Shown one piece after another: positions 41,166 to 50,639 of a stretch of 64,000 nt of DNA. Within the stretch, counting starts at the first letter, position 1, and every line of letters starts with the position of its first letter. The notes beneath the pieces are model-generated. The model made no database searches, was not told the DNA's origin, and was given only the letters and a program-made list of their open reading frames with translations. This DNA is from Gracilaria domingensis. Its lineage: Eukaryota; Rhodophyta; Florideophyceae; Gracilariales; Gracilariaceae. The position numbers and the translations under genes were made by a program. The DNA lies in contig VCMS01000049.1 in the NCBI GenBank assembly GCA_022539475.1, positions 62,001-126,000 on the forward strand, in the 5' to 3' direction.

Positions 41166-41742
41166 ATGCCGTTCTCGCCGCTGTGGGTGCTGCCGCTGCT
41201 TCTGTGCGCCGCGGGCGCGCACCGCGTCTCCAAGTCGTGCGCCTCGACGTGCGACTTCCATCTGTGCTCGCCCGAGAAGCTGTCGCTGCTCGCGCCGCCG
41301 TCCACGGCGGTCACGCCGCCCATCTGCCTGGAGGGCCGCCCCGTGCACGTCTCGTCGTGCGGCGAGGCGTTTGTGCGCACGGGCGCGTCGTACTACTCGC
41401 TGATCAGCCGCGCGGCGCCGGCCGGCAGCAAGGCCAAGAGCTGCGCGCCCAACTTCTTCTCGACGTATCCCACCGCGTCCGGCGCTTCCGCCGTCGGCTA
41501 CAAGCCGTCGCGCGGCGCGGACTACTCGTTTCTGGCCGGCAAGTGCGTCGCGCTGCCGCTCAAGGCCGTGCAGCTCGTGTCGATGAGTGGCGAAGTGCTG
41601 CACAACAAGTACATGAAGGGCCGCCCGCTCAAGGACTGCGTTGCGTTTGAGGTGGACGACCAGCTGCCGATGCCGCCCGAGACGAAGGACCCTGTGCAGG
41701 ACGACCCGGATGAGGTCCCTGTACTCGAGACGGTGGAGCCGT

Positions 41743-41773
<31 letters not shown>

Positions 41774-41870
41774 TGTCGACGTCGACGTCGACGACGTCGA
41801 CGTCGACGCCGACGACGACGAGCCGCTCCTCGAGGCCTCCGCGGAGCCGGAGGAGGACGCCGAACCGTAG
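41166..41870 (+). CDS. secreted Cys-containing protein with Asp-rich tail, 234 aa
   Basis: I chose ATG 41,166 because it follows the TATA box and gives a clear signal peptide (MPFSPLWVLPLLLCAAGAHR). The frame is open far upstream only because the DNA is GC-rich. The mature part has about eight cysteines (SCASTCDFHLC, PPICLEG, SSCGEAF, SCAPNFF, KCVALP, DCVAFE), suggesting disulphide bonds outside the cell. The C-terminal 70 residues are highly acidic: a Pro/Glu part, then an (Asp-Ala/Val)n run coded by GACGCC/GACGTC repeats, then Glu/Asp/Pro. Such tails can bind calcium or sulphated wall polymers, but that is speculation. No family was recognised. Confidence 0.65.
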
Positions 41871-41879
41871 GCTTAGCCG

Positions 41880-42530
41880 CTCGACGGCGCGCGCCGTGCG
41901 GTGCTCGGGCGCGCGAGTTAGATAGTGACACGTCGCACGGCGCTCGATGCCGCGTGTAACGCAGTGGAGTGACATCCAAGCTATGATAGATTAGGTCCGG
42001 CGTCACCTTGTCTAAAGGAAGAGGTACGAATGTGCACTGCTCCTGCTGAGCGGCGGAGCACACGCGATCACGGCCTCACATCTCATCACTTTCGACATAG
42101 CTGTATTCCTCCACCTTCGGTATTGCAGCGCGCGGCGCGCGGCGCGCCTGCCGAGGACGCTGCCGTACGGCGTGTGCGCGCTGGCGAGGCGCCCGCTGTT
42201 CTTGTGAGGCGCCCCGCTACCTGTAGTGCCCCTTCTTTGCTACGGATCGAGGCAACTGATTCGCAATCAATTGCTTCTGATAGTTGCTCATACGCAAAAC
42301 TGAGCATCGGACCTCGAACCCTAGCGCGCTACCTTCGTACCTTCGCGAGACAACTGCATGACAGTTATCCGTACGAGAGCGGCGAGAATGTAAGCCAGAA
42401 TGCTGCGAGCTGTCCACGTAACACGTTTGGACAACGTACACAGTTTTTGGGGTCGCCAACCTACCCGCCGAACCGCCGCACCACTACGTGTAACATTTGG
42501 TCCATCATGCGCGCGCCAGGGTGAGAGCAC
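41880..42530. other. intergenic, no recognised gene
   Basis: This lies between the convergent secreted-protein and peroxiredoxin-like genes. It has a small GC-rich patch with GCGCGCGGCGCGC near 42,128-42,148 and otherwise ordinary composition. I see no conserved motif. Confidence 0.4.
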
Positions 42531-42535
42531 TGCTC

Positions 42536-43214
42536 TCACGCAGCAAGCTTCCCAAGCACCTCCATCACCTCCGACCGCTCGGCCCTCTTCGTGTAGTCCA
42601 GGTCGGCAAGTACATACTGAACAACTCCCTTCTTGTCGATCACATACGTAGCAGGAGCCGGCAAACGTGCCTTCCGCTCGCCCTCATTTCCGCTCCTGTT
42701 GTCCAAATCAACCCCGAATCCGGTGCACATTCTCTTGATATCGTCCGGAACAGTAAACATAACACCAAATTTCTCGGCGACCGACAAGCCATCGCCGGAA
42801 AGCACCTCAAACCTCAACTCATTTTTCTCCGCCGTCGAAACGCTCTCATCAGCCGTCTCTGCTGACAGCGCCACCAGCTTGGCTCCCAAGGCCTCGGTCT
42901 CATCTCTTTGCTGCGTGAACACCGCGGAGGGCCAGGTTGCAGTACGGGCACCATCCACCGCGATACCACGTGATCACCACTGCCGGTCGGTCCTTCAGCA
43001 GCTCTGAGAGTGTGACCCTCTCGCCCTTGGCGCTCGGCAACGTGAATTCCGGCTCTTGGTCGCCGACTTGGAGCGGCTTGATCAGCTGCGAGTGCTCGAG
43101 CGTTGCGGATGTCTCCTTTATCGCTGTCACCCTTTCCTTCGGCACAGAGCCGAGGAACGTCTCCGTGACGGCATGCAGCTGCGGCGCGAGGGGCTCTACA
43201 GTAGGGCAAGTCAT
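42536..43214 (-). CDS. peroxiredoxin-like protein (AhpC/TSA family), one frame break
   Basis: The start is ATG 43,214 (MTCPTVEPLAPQL); the frame is open about 34 codons further upstream. A helical N-terminus precedes the thioredoxin fold: VGDQEPEFTLPSAKGERVTL, then VVITWYRGGWCPYCNLALR with the Cys-x-x-Cys active site. After LALR the frame changes near 42,925, apparently by one missing base, and resumes QQRDETEALGAKLVALSAE. It then continues through GLSVAEKFGVMF and APATYVIDKKGVVQYVLADLDYTKR to the stop at 42,536. The two halves together give a normal-length protein, so this is a recent mutation or a sequencing error. Expected role is thiol peroxidase-type reduction of peroxides. The family is widespread in bacteria and fungi, so transfer is possible. 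Confidence 0.75.
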
Positions 43215-43668
43215 TGTTTCAAGTTGATTCTGGAAGATAACGAAGGTTGAATGTATGAGAGCAATCGGAGGACAGTGCAATGGCGCGGAGGAGGATAAGA
43301 TCGTTGGGACGCCCACGTCTGGCCGCCCGTTTGTAACGGCAGCCGCGGACGACGCGGCCGCGATGTCGGGCGTCTAGAGGGCGGAGCGAAAAGGTCACCA
43401 CTTTCATCGAAGGAACGGCGTTTGATCAGGAGCGTCCATCATGAACAACGTATGCCGCACGAGTTGCTCTTGACAACATCTCGCAAGAGTGACCACAACC
43501 AATGGTTGACGGACAAGTTTTTACTATTACACCTTCACACGCATCACACCGCTACAATCTGGACAACGTTGACAACTTCCTTCACGTAGTACAGCTCTGC
43601 ATTGTGTGCCACTTGTTGCCACCGAAATTGTTCAGTATCATTTAAATTATTATTTATTACTATACATC

Positions 43669-44973
43669 TCATTCTTTTCCTCTTTGCGATTCTGACACCT
43701 GAACGACATGCATTCCTCCGTCATAAATCGCTGAGACAACTGGGTCCCCTTTAATATGTTCATCAACGTTGTGCCTTGCAAGCGTTACCCAATGAATTGG
43801 ATTGCTTATATCGTAAAAGATGCTCGCACGAATGAAAAAACTTGAAATGTAAGTCGCGAAGGAAAAAAGCCAGATGATTAACACAACGACAACAAGTGCC
43901 AGTGGAATGCTTGTCGCAGCTCCAAGGTCTAGGTCAAAGGGGCATGAGGTCTGCGCGGAACCCAAAAAAACGCGTCTAACCAGTTCGATCGAATCCTGAA
44001 TTATACGGTTACGTTCTTCAAGCGCACGTTCAGCAAACAGAGGGAGGAGTCCAGAGATGTCGTAGAAAAGTAAAACCTCTACGAATTGGGTAAGAGTCTC
44101 TGATGTGCGAGAACTCTCCAGGTCACTTTCTAGGAAAATTTGCGACATCTTCACTAGCGTACCACTCTGGTTCTTCCCGGAATCCCGTGGAACCGTTTCG
44201 AAAACCACACAGCCACCATTAATGCACTGAAGGAAAGGATTTGGATTCGGTTCCTCGTCTGAGAGTCGTCGAGCTCTGTCCAGAATTTCTCCACTCATAA
44301 CTCTGGGATTGAATTCCGCAAGAACCGAAGTAGAGCATATTACCCTCTTCTCCTCGAAGCTGTAGTTCCCCCCCTTGAACAAGATATTTTCTTCTCGGAA
44401 GTTATTGCATCGCATTGTTACGAAATCCTCTTCGATCTGCAGCCCATTCGGACCCCTGCGACGATCAAGTCCATCGACGGCAACACATCTTTGATTGACA
44501 AAAGTTTTTCTTTCGGCGGGCTCACTGAGATTCGATGTAATGATTTCGAGAGCAAGAAAAGCAAGCAGCGCCAGAATGGAAAATGAACCTACTCGACGTT
44601 GATGATGACAGACGCTCACTTCTTTCCCCTTACGTAATGTTCTGCATTCAAAGTAACGATTGAAGCTGAGGCTGGCTTGGAGTAACGCGAGTTCGGCGAA
44701 GAGAGAGGAAAGGGATATGATAAGGCTAACATATTGAGATCTGAGGGGAATCAGAACCATGCTGTTTCTTCCAAGCCGGTGACAAGAATAGAGCTTCTTT
44801 TGGGAACGACTTTTTGCACCGTCGCAATTCCTAGACAGAGACAAGTACCGCAGCTCGATGCCTGTGACTATAAAGGAGTTGAGACACAGTACAAAGGACC
44901 AGGCAAAAGAGCGTCGGAGTTGCTCAGTTGTTTTCTCAGTGATATTGCCAGACGAGGTGGTGGAAAGACACAT
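43669..44973 (-). CDS. membrane protein with about four transmembrane helices, 434 aa
   Basis: The start is ATG 44,973. Hydrophobic segments are at about 22-41 (FAWSFVLCLNSFIV), 79-101 (YVSLIISLSSLFAELALL), 131-150 (FSILALLAFLALEII) and 356-384 (IPLALVVVVLIIWLFSFATY). A loop of about 200 residues (155-350) with several cysteines and N-x-(S/T) sites (NLSEP, NYSFE, NQSG) is probably extracellular. The short C-terminus follows helix 4. No family was recognised. Decayed loci at 47.9-48.5 kb and 55-57.7 kb have a similar helix/loop/helix plan and may be relatives; that is inference from topology and weak motif likeness. Confidence 0.6.
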   Translation of the reverse strand: MCLSTTSSGNITEKTTEQLRRSFAWSFVLCLNSFIVTGIELRYLSLSRNCDGAKSRSQKKLYSCHRLGRNSMVLIPLRSQYVSLIISLSSLFAELALLQASLSFNRYFECRTLRKGKEVSVCHHQRRVGSFSILALLAFLALEIITSNLSEPAERKTFVNQRCVAVDGLDRRRGPNGLQIEEDFVTMRCNNFREENILFKGGNYSFEEKRVICSTSVLAEFNPRVMSGEILDRARRLSDEEPNPNPFLQCINGGCVVFETVPRDSGKNQSGTLVKMSQIFLESDLESSRTSETLTQFVEVLLFYDISGLLPLFAERALEERNRIIQDSIELVRRVFLGSAQTSCPFDLDLGAATSIPLALVVVVLIIWLFSFATYISSFFIRASIFYDISNPIHWVTLARHNVDEHIKGDPVVSAIYDGGMHVVQVSESQRGKE

Positions 44974-44999
44974 CAGGGCATTGAAGCTGCGTCTTCATA

Positions 45000-45860
45000 A
45001 TCGCTGGGTGTATTCCAATCCGCCCAGGGTTTTGGTTCATCACGGTGTTAGCCGAGGTATGGTATCATATGCTCAATCCTGCACATAAGCCCAGCGATGC
45101 TCTTGTTGTGGAACTCATCGGATTGCGCAAGAACGCAGCGCGCATCGTTTACTCTGTTACTACTATTGACTGCTGTCGATTCTCTATTTGGCACGAACGA
45201 CAGTACGATTATTTATGTAAGTAGCGCAACCACTGTAGGACGTTGACCACCAAGATATGAAATGGCTTTCAGTACACAGAGAAACCAAAGTTTTAACTGA
45301 GTCCTTGTTGTGCAAAACGGTAGCTAGTGTTGAGATTTGTCGAATAAAGCTGTCCTGGTCCCGCCCAGGTTCCGAGAGGGCTAGAGAACTTGGCCCCCCG
45401 CAGCCCGGCGTCGCCACCTAGCATGTAAATGGTGGTCCGTACGAGGAGAACGAGAACAGTGGCTACAAAGCGGAAGGTTGTATATCATCTAGGCAGTAGT
45501 ACGTTAGGGCACAAGGAAGATCATCTAGTTTGAGTAGGAGTGAGTGGATGGCCGGTCTAATAAGTGCCGCCTGCAGTCGTAATGATTGACGATCGTCGTT
45601 GCCATCGCTTTGCCAGAGAATACATGCAGCTTTCCTTTTGTGACTCGACTTTCCGCGCTGTTGTGCATCGCTTTTGGTGTCCTACTCATATTGCGGCAGC
45701 GAGTTCCCCATGTACGCCTCTAGTTGTCCGGGCAATTTAGCAGACTTTTGGGTAAGTGCTACTTGTTGTCTGCGCGTACGCGCAACCATTAGAAATTTCT
45801 ACATGAAGCAAAGCGCGCATGATTCGTAAGGCTCTGAAACGGATTAGAACCGCCATCAGT
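45000..45860. other. intergenic, no recognised gene
   Basis: Only short frames occur and no repeat or family match was noticed. It ends at the long hairpin at 45,860. Confidence 0.4.
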
Positions 45861-45916
45861 CTCACTTCACCATCATTCATGGACCATGATGGTCCATGAG
45901 TGATGGTGAAGTGAGA
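45860..45916. repeat. long near-perfect hairpin (27-bp arms, one mismatch, TGA loop)
   Basis: The left arm begins TCTCACTTCACCATCATTCA and the right arm ends ...TGATGGTGAAGTGAGA. The only mismatch is ATT/AGT. A short plus frame that begins in the right arm is not convincing as a gene. Confidence 0.85.
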
Positions 45917-46471
45917 AGATGTCTAGCTACTCTACTCCGGGGAGCACTTCTTTTTCAACTTACACGCCACGGTAGCCTGCGAAGTCACAAGAAGACAAGA
46001 CGTGACTTCAAAAAATCTGCTTGTAGTAAGAAGGGCCACTTGATACCTTGTAACATGTGCCAGTTACGAATTGTCCAACAAGCTAAAGCTTACCATCGCG
46101 TTTTACACAAGGCAGCCATGATCTGTGAGGTACCTTTGTACAACTTGTCGCCTATAGGTGAATTCAAGCTCGTTCTGACTATCCACGCGTCCTACATCGT
46201 TAAACCGCCGTGAAATTAAACAGTTTGGGTTTTGTTTTGGAGCTAGAATGAAGAGAATTTTTCGGAAACGGGTATCGACAGTAGTGTGCGGTATGACAGA
46301 TCCGCGAGCGCCGGCGCCTGCTGTAAGAAGGGAATGGTTGGATGATGTCTATCCTCCAATGCAGGGGAAGGCCGGCTGATGCTCGCTTTATATTGATCTT
46401 CTAGTAGTCTGGAGAGATCTAGATACGACTATTCTACAAGCTAACCTTCTCTAGATATGTCTTGTTCTGGC

Positions 46472-47365
46472 TCACAGCACGCGAGCTACACGCGACGGAG
46501 AGTGATGAGTCGTCACGATGGTGCGCGGGGTGTCGTCTGTGTTACACCTGTCATACCTTTCGAGTTCAAGTAGCACCAGCTGAGCGCTGCTCCTCTCTGC
46601 TTGGCTCGCGCGTTCTATCTTGCTTCCATTATTCTGCAACCTCCACATCGCTAAGAGCTGAAAGCGTACGGTAGTTGTCGTAGTATAGCACGAGTACAGC
46701 TTTGCTATAAAATGTGCCTCATCTCCATCGTAGACATACCGAACAGCATGCGCAAGCTCATGTTGAGCCATTTCCTCATTCCAAAGGACGATTTTGTTGC
46801 ATCCTACCTCATTGTAGTCGGGAAAGGGTGCACCTGCAAATAGTTCATCTACATGAACTTCTATTCTTGTCGGTAGTTGGTCTCTAACCCTTTCTTTGTA
46901 TCTATCGTCGCCGCATAGAATGCCAGATATGCAGCGCATCGATGGTTACTTTCCATCTCGACGTTGCCCAGCTTGACGTTCGTCTGAAAGCCTTCAATAC
47001 CATGCATATCTGTGTATTGAATACGAAGTAACATCCTACCATTCTGAGGCTCGACGTACTGATACGCAGCATGTACTGCAAGGGAGGAAGAATCCTTTTG
47101 CGGGAAGTCGATTGGGGTGCCCTTCATTTTCAAAGTGTCCGCTAGTACTAGTTGTGCTGCGCCCTAAGAAGAATTCCATGAAACCAATGTTGTACACCAA
47201 ATTCATTCGGGCAAGTGGAACGCCTTGCCCGTTACACGTGAACTGGCCCGAAACGGTAACGCGATCAACTTGCTTGCACCATTCACAGCCAGCGACACAT
47301 TGACGACGAGCATGTCACAAACAGAAACTCATCGAAATGATGATCACCAAGTTTCCTAATGACAT
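46472..47365 (-). pseudogene. decayed secreted protein with HELAH motif
   Basis: ATG 47,365 opens a signal-peptide-like sequence, MSLGNLVIIISMSFCL, followed by an in-frame TGA (47,315-47,317). The same frame continues CVAGCEWCKQVDRVTVSGQF and CNGQGVPL, which resembles the first strands of transthyretin-like or carboxypeptidase-regulatory beta-sandwich domains. Frame changes near 47,130 and 46,920 lead to GTPIDFPQKD...IEGFQTNVKL and then IVLWNEEMAQHELAHAVRYV. HELAH fits the HExxH zinc-protease motif. Because the pieces lie in order but in different frames, I call it a host pseudogene, or an intron-containing gene I cannot splice by eye. Function is uncertain. Confidence 0.4.
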
Positions 47366-47471
47366 GATTATGGTGGTTACGAGAACTAGTAGTTGATTCT
47401 AAGTTTGGGGACAATGCGCAGATGGAGAGAAGTGCAGCGAAAGTCTGGGGAGACACCAGCAGCACTTGAAT

Positions 47472-47507
47472 CTGCGCAGCCCGGTAAATCTTTACCGGGC
47501 TGCGCAG
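47472..47507. repeat. perfect hairpin (17-bp arms, 2-base loop)
   Basis: CTGCGCAGCCCGGTAAA, TC, then its exact reverse complement. It is very GC-rich in the stem and would form a stable cruciform or RNA hairpin. No gene begins or ends next to it. Confidence 0.85.
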
Positions 47508-48048
47508 GGACTGGGGCAAAACCTGAGAAAGTTTTGCGTGGTATAGAACTCCTGTGCCACATCCGACTTACAACCATTGCCGCCAGTCGTACATCGTCGA
47601 ATCCACAACTCAATAGTGTTTCAAAGTACGTGTGCGCATGTCCAACAATATGAGGACGGTACGTGATTTTCTTGCTTTGTTATCGACGTCAAGTCAGAAA
47701 CCAAAGGTGTTTTATAAATCTACCTGTAGATATTCTCAGATAGAATGCTGTAAACCACTAGAGATTATTCAGACGCCAAAGCCTGTCAAAGCCTACAGGT
47801 TCAAGTGAGAGCAGAAAGCCGATGCTCGCATGCTCAGGTGTTCAAATACGAAGGAGTACCCTTGTAGAACAATTCAAAGCTAATGCTCTAAGACCTTGAA
47901 GAAGGATTTCGTTCTTCAGCTGTTTACTAAACTTCATCCCTTTTGTTGTGAATGCAGGCAGACAACCTTCTTGGTTTTCAAACGACGACTGACTTCAAAG
48001 AAGAATAATTCACATCTGTTTCAAAACGTTTCAACGTTTGCTACACTT

Positions 48049-48459
48049 ATGCTTGTTTGTTCTTCTCTCCTGGTCTTGGTTTTTTGGGCATTTTTGGCCT
48101 CGCAAGGTGTTTGTATAACGATCACATGTTTCATTTCGCCCATCTTAACAAGATGCTATACTGAAAACGGAGTAAATGCGGCATGCGATATAGGCAGCTT
48201 AGACCCACCAAGAGATGTTAATCCGACTATTGTCATTTCCGTGGAGGGTAGTGACCCTAGTCGATTGAAAATGGTGCATGGAATATCTGTATGGGAAGCG
48301 GAAAATTCATCATGTGGTGCTGGAATGATGACATCAAAAACACATGTGTTCAATGAGAGGGAACGTTTTTGCAGACTCCGAGGTGCACCAAGAATCACAG
48401 AGCTCGGGTTCTATTCTTTGAACTTCGACAGTGGCTTCTTTGATTCCTCTTTTTGCTAA
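48049..48459 (+). pseudogene. partial membrane protein, possible relative of the 43.7-45.0 kb gene
   Basis: From ATG 48,049 a strong hydrophobic segment (LMLVCSSLLVLVFWAFLA) is followed by a Cys-containing loop of about 115 residues (ITCFISPILTRCYTENG, AACDIGSL). The frame is open about 50 codons upstream with a basic stretch (VFKRRLTSKKN), as between helices 2 and 3 of the 434-residue protein. It ends without a last helix. I take it as a fragment; an independent small gene is possible. Confidence 0.35.
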
Positions 48460-48684
48460 TCTTAAATCTTGTCATGTCAGCATGGATTAGAGCAAATAAG
48501 TCATTACTGTCGTGATCGATTACAGAAGAGAGCGAGAAATTGAACTCTTGTCAGATAATTCTGGAGTTGGTGTCCTGTCCCTGTTAATTTTCAGCTCTTC
48601 GAACAGCCTGATCTTCGAAAAAAAGCGTCGCATCATTAGCTTTTGCGGTCCGTCGCCAATGCCCGCATCTCCCGGCGATTCTGG

Positions 48685-49071
48685 TTAGGTCGTGGCGAGC
48701 AAAAGCTCTAGCGATTCTAACTGGCATGGGTCACCGCCGCTTTTCACGCTCTTCGATGGCTTCAAAACGGCCATGGTCCTCTCAAAGCCTCTGCTGTAGA
48801 AACTCCAAATAATTGGCATGAGGTCAGAGGTAACCCTCTCAGAGCCTCTCGTTGCAGGAGAGGCTCTGAGAGGGTTAAGGGCTACCTCTGCAGGAGCAGT
48901 TCTGCACATTACCGTTACATAAAAGTAGAGGTTCTCCCCTACTTCTTCGCCACCCCTCGCTGTGCGTAGATTCGCCACAGACCAGCTCGCCAGCGCCCTC
49001 GCTCCCGCTTTTCTGTTCTCCGCCATTCTGTTAAGCTCAAGCTCGCCGACAAAAATAAACTTCACTGCCAT
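48685..49071 (-). CDS. small unknown protein, 128 aa
   Basis: ATG 49,071 overlaps by 10 bp the end of the TIR-like membrane protein frame. The sequence (KFIFVGELELN, ENLYFYVTVMCRTAP) has protein-like composition but no recognised family. A perfect 20-bp-arm hairpin lies inside it, which lowers confidence that it is coding. Confidence 0.3.
   Translation of the reverse strand: MAVKFIFVGELELNRMAENRKAGARALASWSVANLRTARGGEEVGENLYFYVTVMCRTAPAEVALNPLRASPATRGSERVTSDLMPIIWSFYSRGFERTMAVLKPSKSVKSGGDPCQLESLELLLATT
48831..48877. repeat. perfect hairpin (20-bp arms, 7-base loop)
   Basis: TAACCCTCTCAGAGCCTCTC, a GTTGCAG loop, then the exact reverse complement. The next bases outward can also pair after a small bulge (CAGAGG ... 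CCTCTG). Confidence 0.85.
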
Positions 49072-50627
49072 TCACAGAGCCACGGAACAGTTACACATCT
49101 CGTCCTTTTCAGGACTAAAAAACTAAACTTCCGCAAAACCTTCCTGACCACCACAATTGGTCCATTCGACGAAAACGGTTTGTTCAAGCCTACCTCCAAA
49201 ACCACAACCTCGCGAAGTTTCTCGTTCGAGATCTTCCAAACATGCAGCCATCGAACGAAATAAACTGTGCACGGATCTTCGACAATGACGCCATACCACT
49301 TACACTCCTCTTCGCCATTCAGAATCGGACATCCTTTCAACAACAGTGGGTTCTGTTTGTTCCAGCTCCATCCGCGCACGATTGGCAGATGTAGCTCCCC
49401 ATATCGTTCAACCACTTCGTCAACCTTTCTCAGAAGACGGATATGACGCAAACTCGGCTCCCCGATCAGCGACAAGCAGTCAATCGTCGGCGACATGTGT
49501 GAGTATGTATCGGGCGCAGACAAACAACACATGGCCCATTTCACGGCTTTCTCGCGGTCCGACTTCCGCACGCCACGCCAGTACGCCGCTCCACCCAGGA
49601 CGATCCACAGAAACCGGTAGTATAACTTGGGCTTGTAGCCATATCGAAGTTCGTAAAACAGCTCATTTTCTTTCAGGAATATTATCCCCTTTCCGGATAC
49701 TGCGAAATGGTACTCATTGCCCACCCAGAACGAGCTGTTTCGTTCTCTTATCGCGCTCGGGCACACGAAAGTGATATATCGTCCATACGGCGTGACGCCA
49801 CGAGCAACCCAACGCTCATAAGAATCATCGCCTGTCCTTGGGAGCTTGGAGTCAATCCAGAACCGTACATGACACCGCCCGGCTTGCCTGAGCAGCAACA
49901 CAAGCGCACGAAGGTCCTCGCGGCAGATTCTATTTCCGTCGTTGATGGCATAATGTTTGTACGATACGCAGATAGTGATCGGATTTCACCAGAATGTTTC
50001 CGCAGTATCGGTGGCGTTGGGAGTTAGAAGCTCTTGTTGCAGTTCGTCCTCGCTCACATGACAACCTCCGCGGAACAAGCGCGTGTATCCATTTTCGCCC
50101 GGTGACAGCGATTCAGGTCCCTTTATGGCAGGCGATGTTGATGTTAACGCGCACAACGCGAGCACTGGGGCACGCAACCCGAGCCACAAGCAGACGCGCA
50201 TGACAGAAGAGATGAGCAGTAGGACTAGTATCAACGGGGGGAGCAGCACCTCCCATAACAAGACAAGTGGCATGAGATGCGTTTGATGCCAGGAGAGACG
50301 AGATACAGCCACAAAACGGTCGCGCAGGCTGCGGTAGGTGCGGCCGGTGAGCGCGTCTCGAAGGTGAGCGAGAAGATCGCGCTGCATCTTGCGGAGGGCT
50401 GCTTGCTGGTCGGTTAGCGAATAGATGCTTACCACCTCGTCAACAGGAGGTAGCGGTAGGGGATAGCTGTCGGGGTTTTTGGAGCGGGGAAGGGAGGCGA
50501 AGAGCGGGGTGTTGGCGTTGATCCATACCCGGAGTTCCATGAACTTTTTCGTCTTGCTGCGCAGGGCGGCCGGGGAGGGGACGAAGCGGTGGCGGCGGGT
50601 AGCGCGCGACGGCGGGGAGGCGGCCAT
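49062..50627 (-). pseudogene. membrane-anchored protein with TIR-like C-terminal domain, interrupted by one TGA
   Basis: A single reading frame runs from ATG 50,627 to 49,062 (521 residues) with only one stop, TGA at 49,986-49,988. The N-terminal part is basic. A strong double-length hydrophobic segment (LVLLWEVLLPPLILVLLLIS) is at about 125-160. After the TGA comes ITICVSYKHYAINDGN, then VRFWIDSKLPRTGDDSYERW, YITFVCPSAI and SSFWVGNEYHF. This is the strand-helix rhythm of TIR-like domains, including a Trp-x-x-x-Glu box where TIR NADases have their Glu. A 60-base GT...AG segment around the TGA would keep the frame if spliced but would delete the first strand. The simplest view is a recent pseudogene. 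Confidence 0.45.
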
Positions 50628-50639
50628 CGTGTCTACCCT

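Noticed and set aside
45896-46213. A 105-codon plus frame starting in the long hairpin
   Set aside because: The start lies inside the hairpin arm, the translation resembles no family, and composition is not clearly coding.
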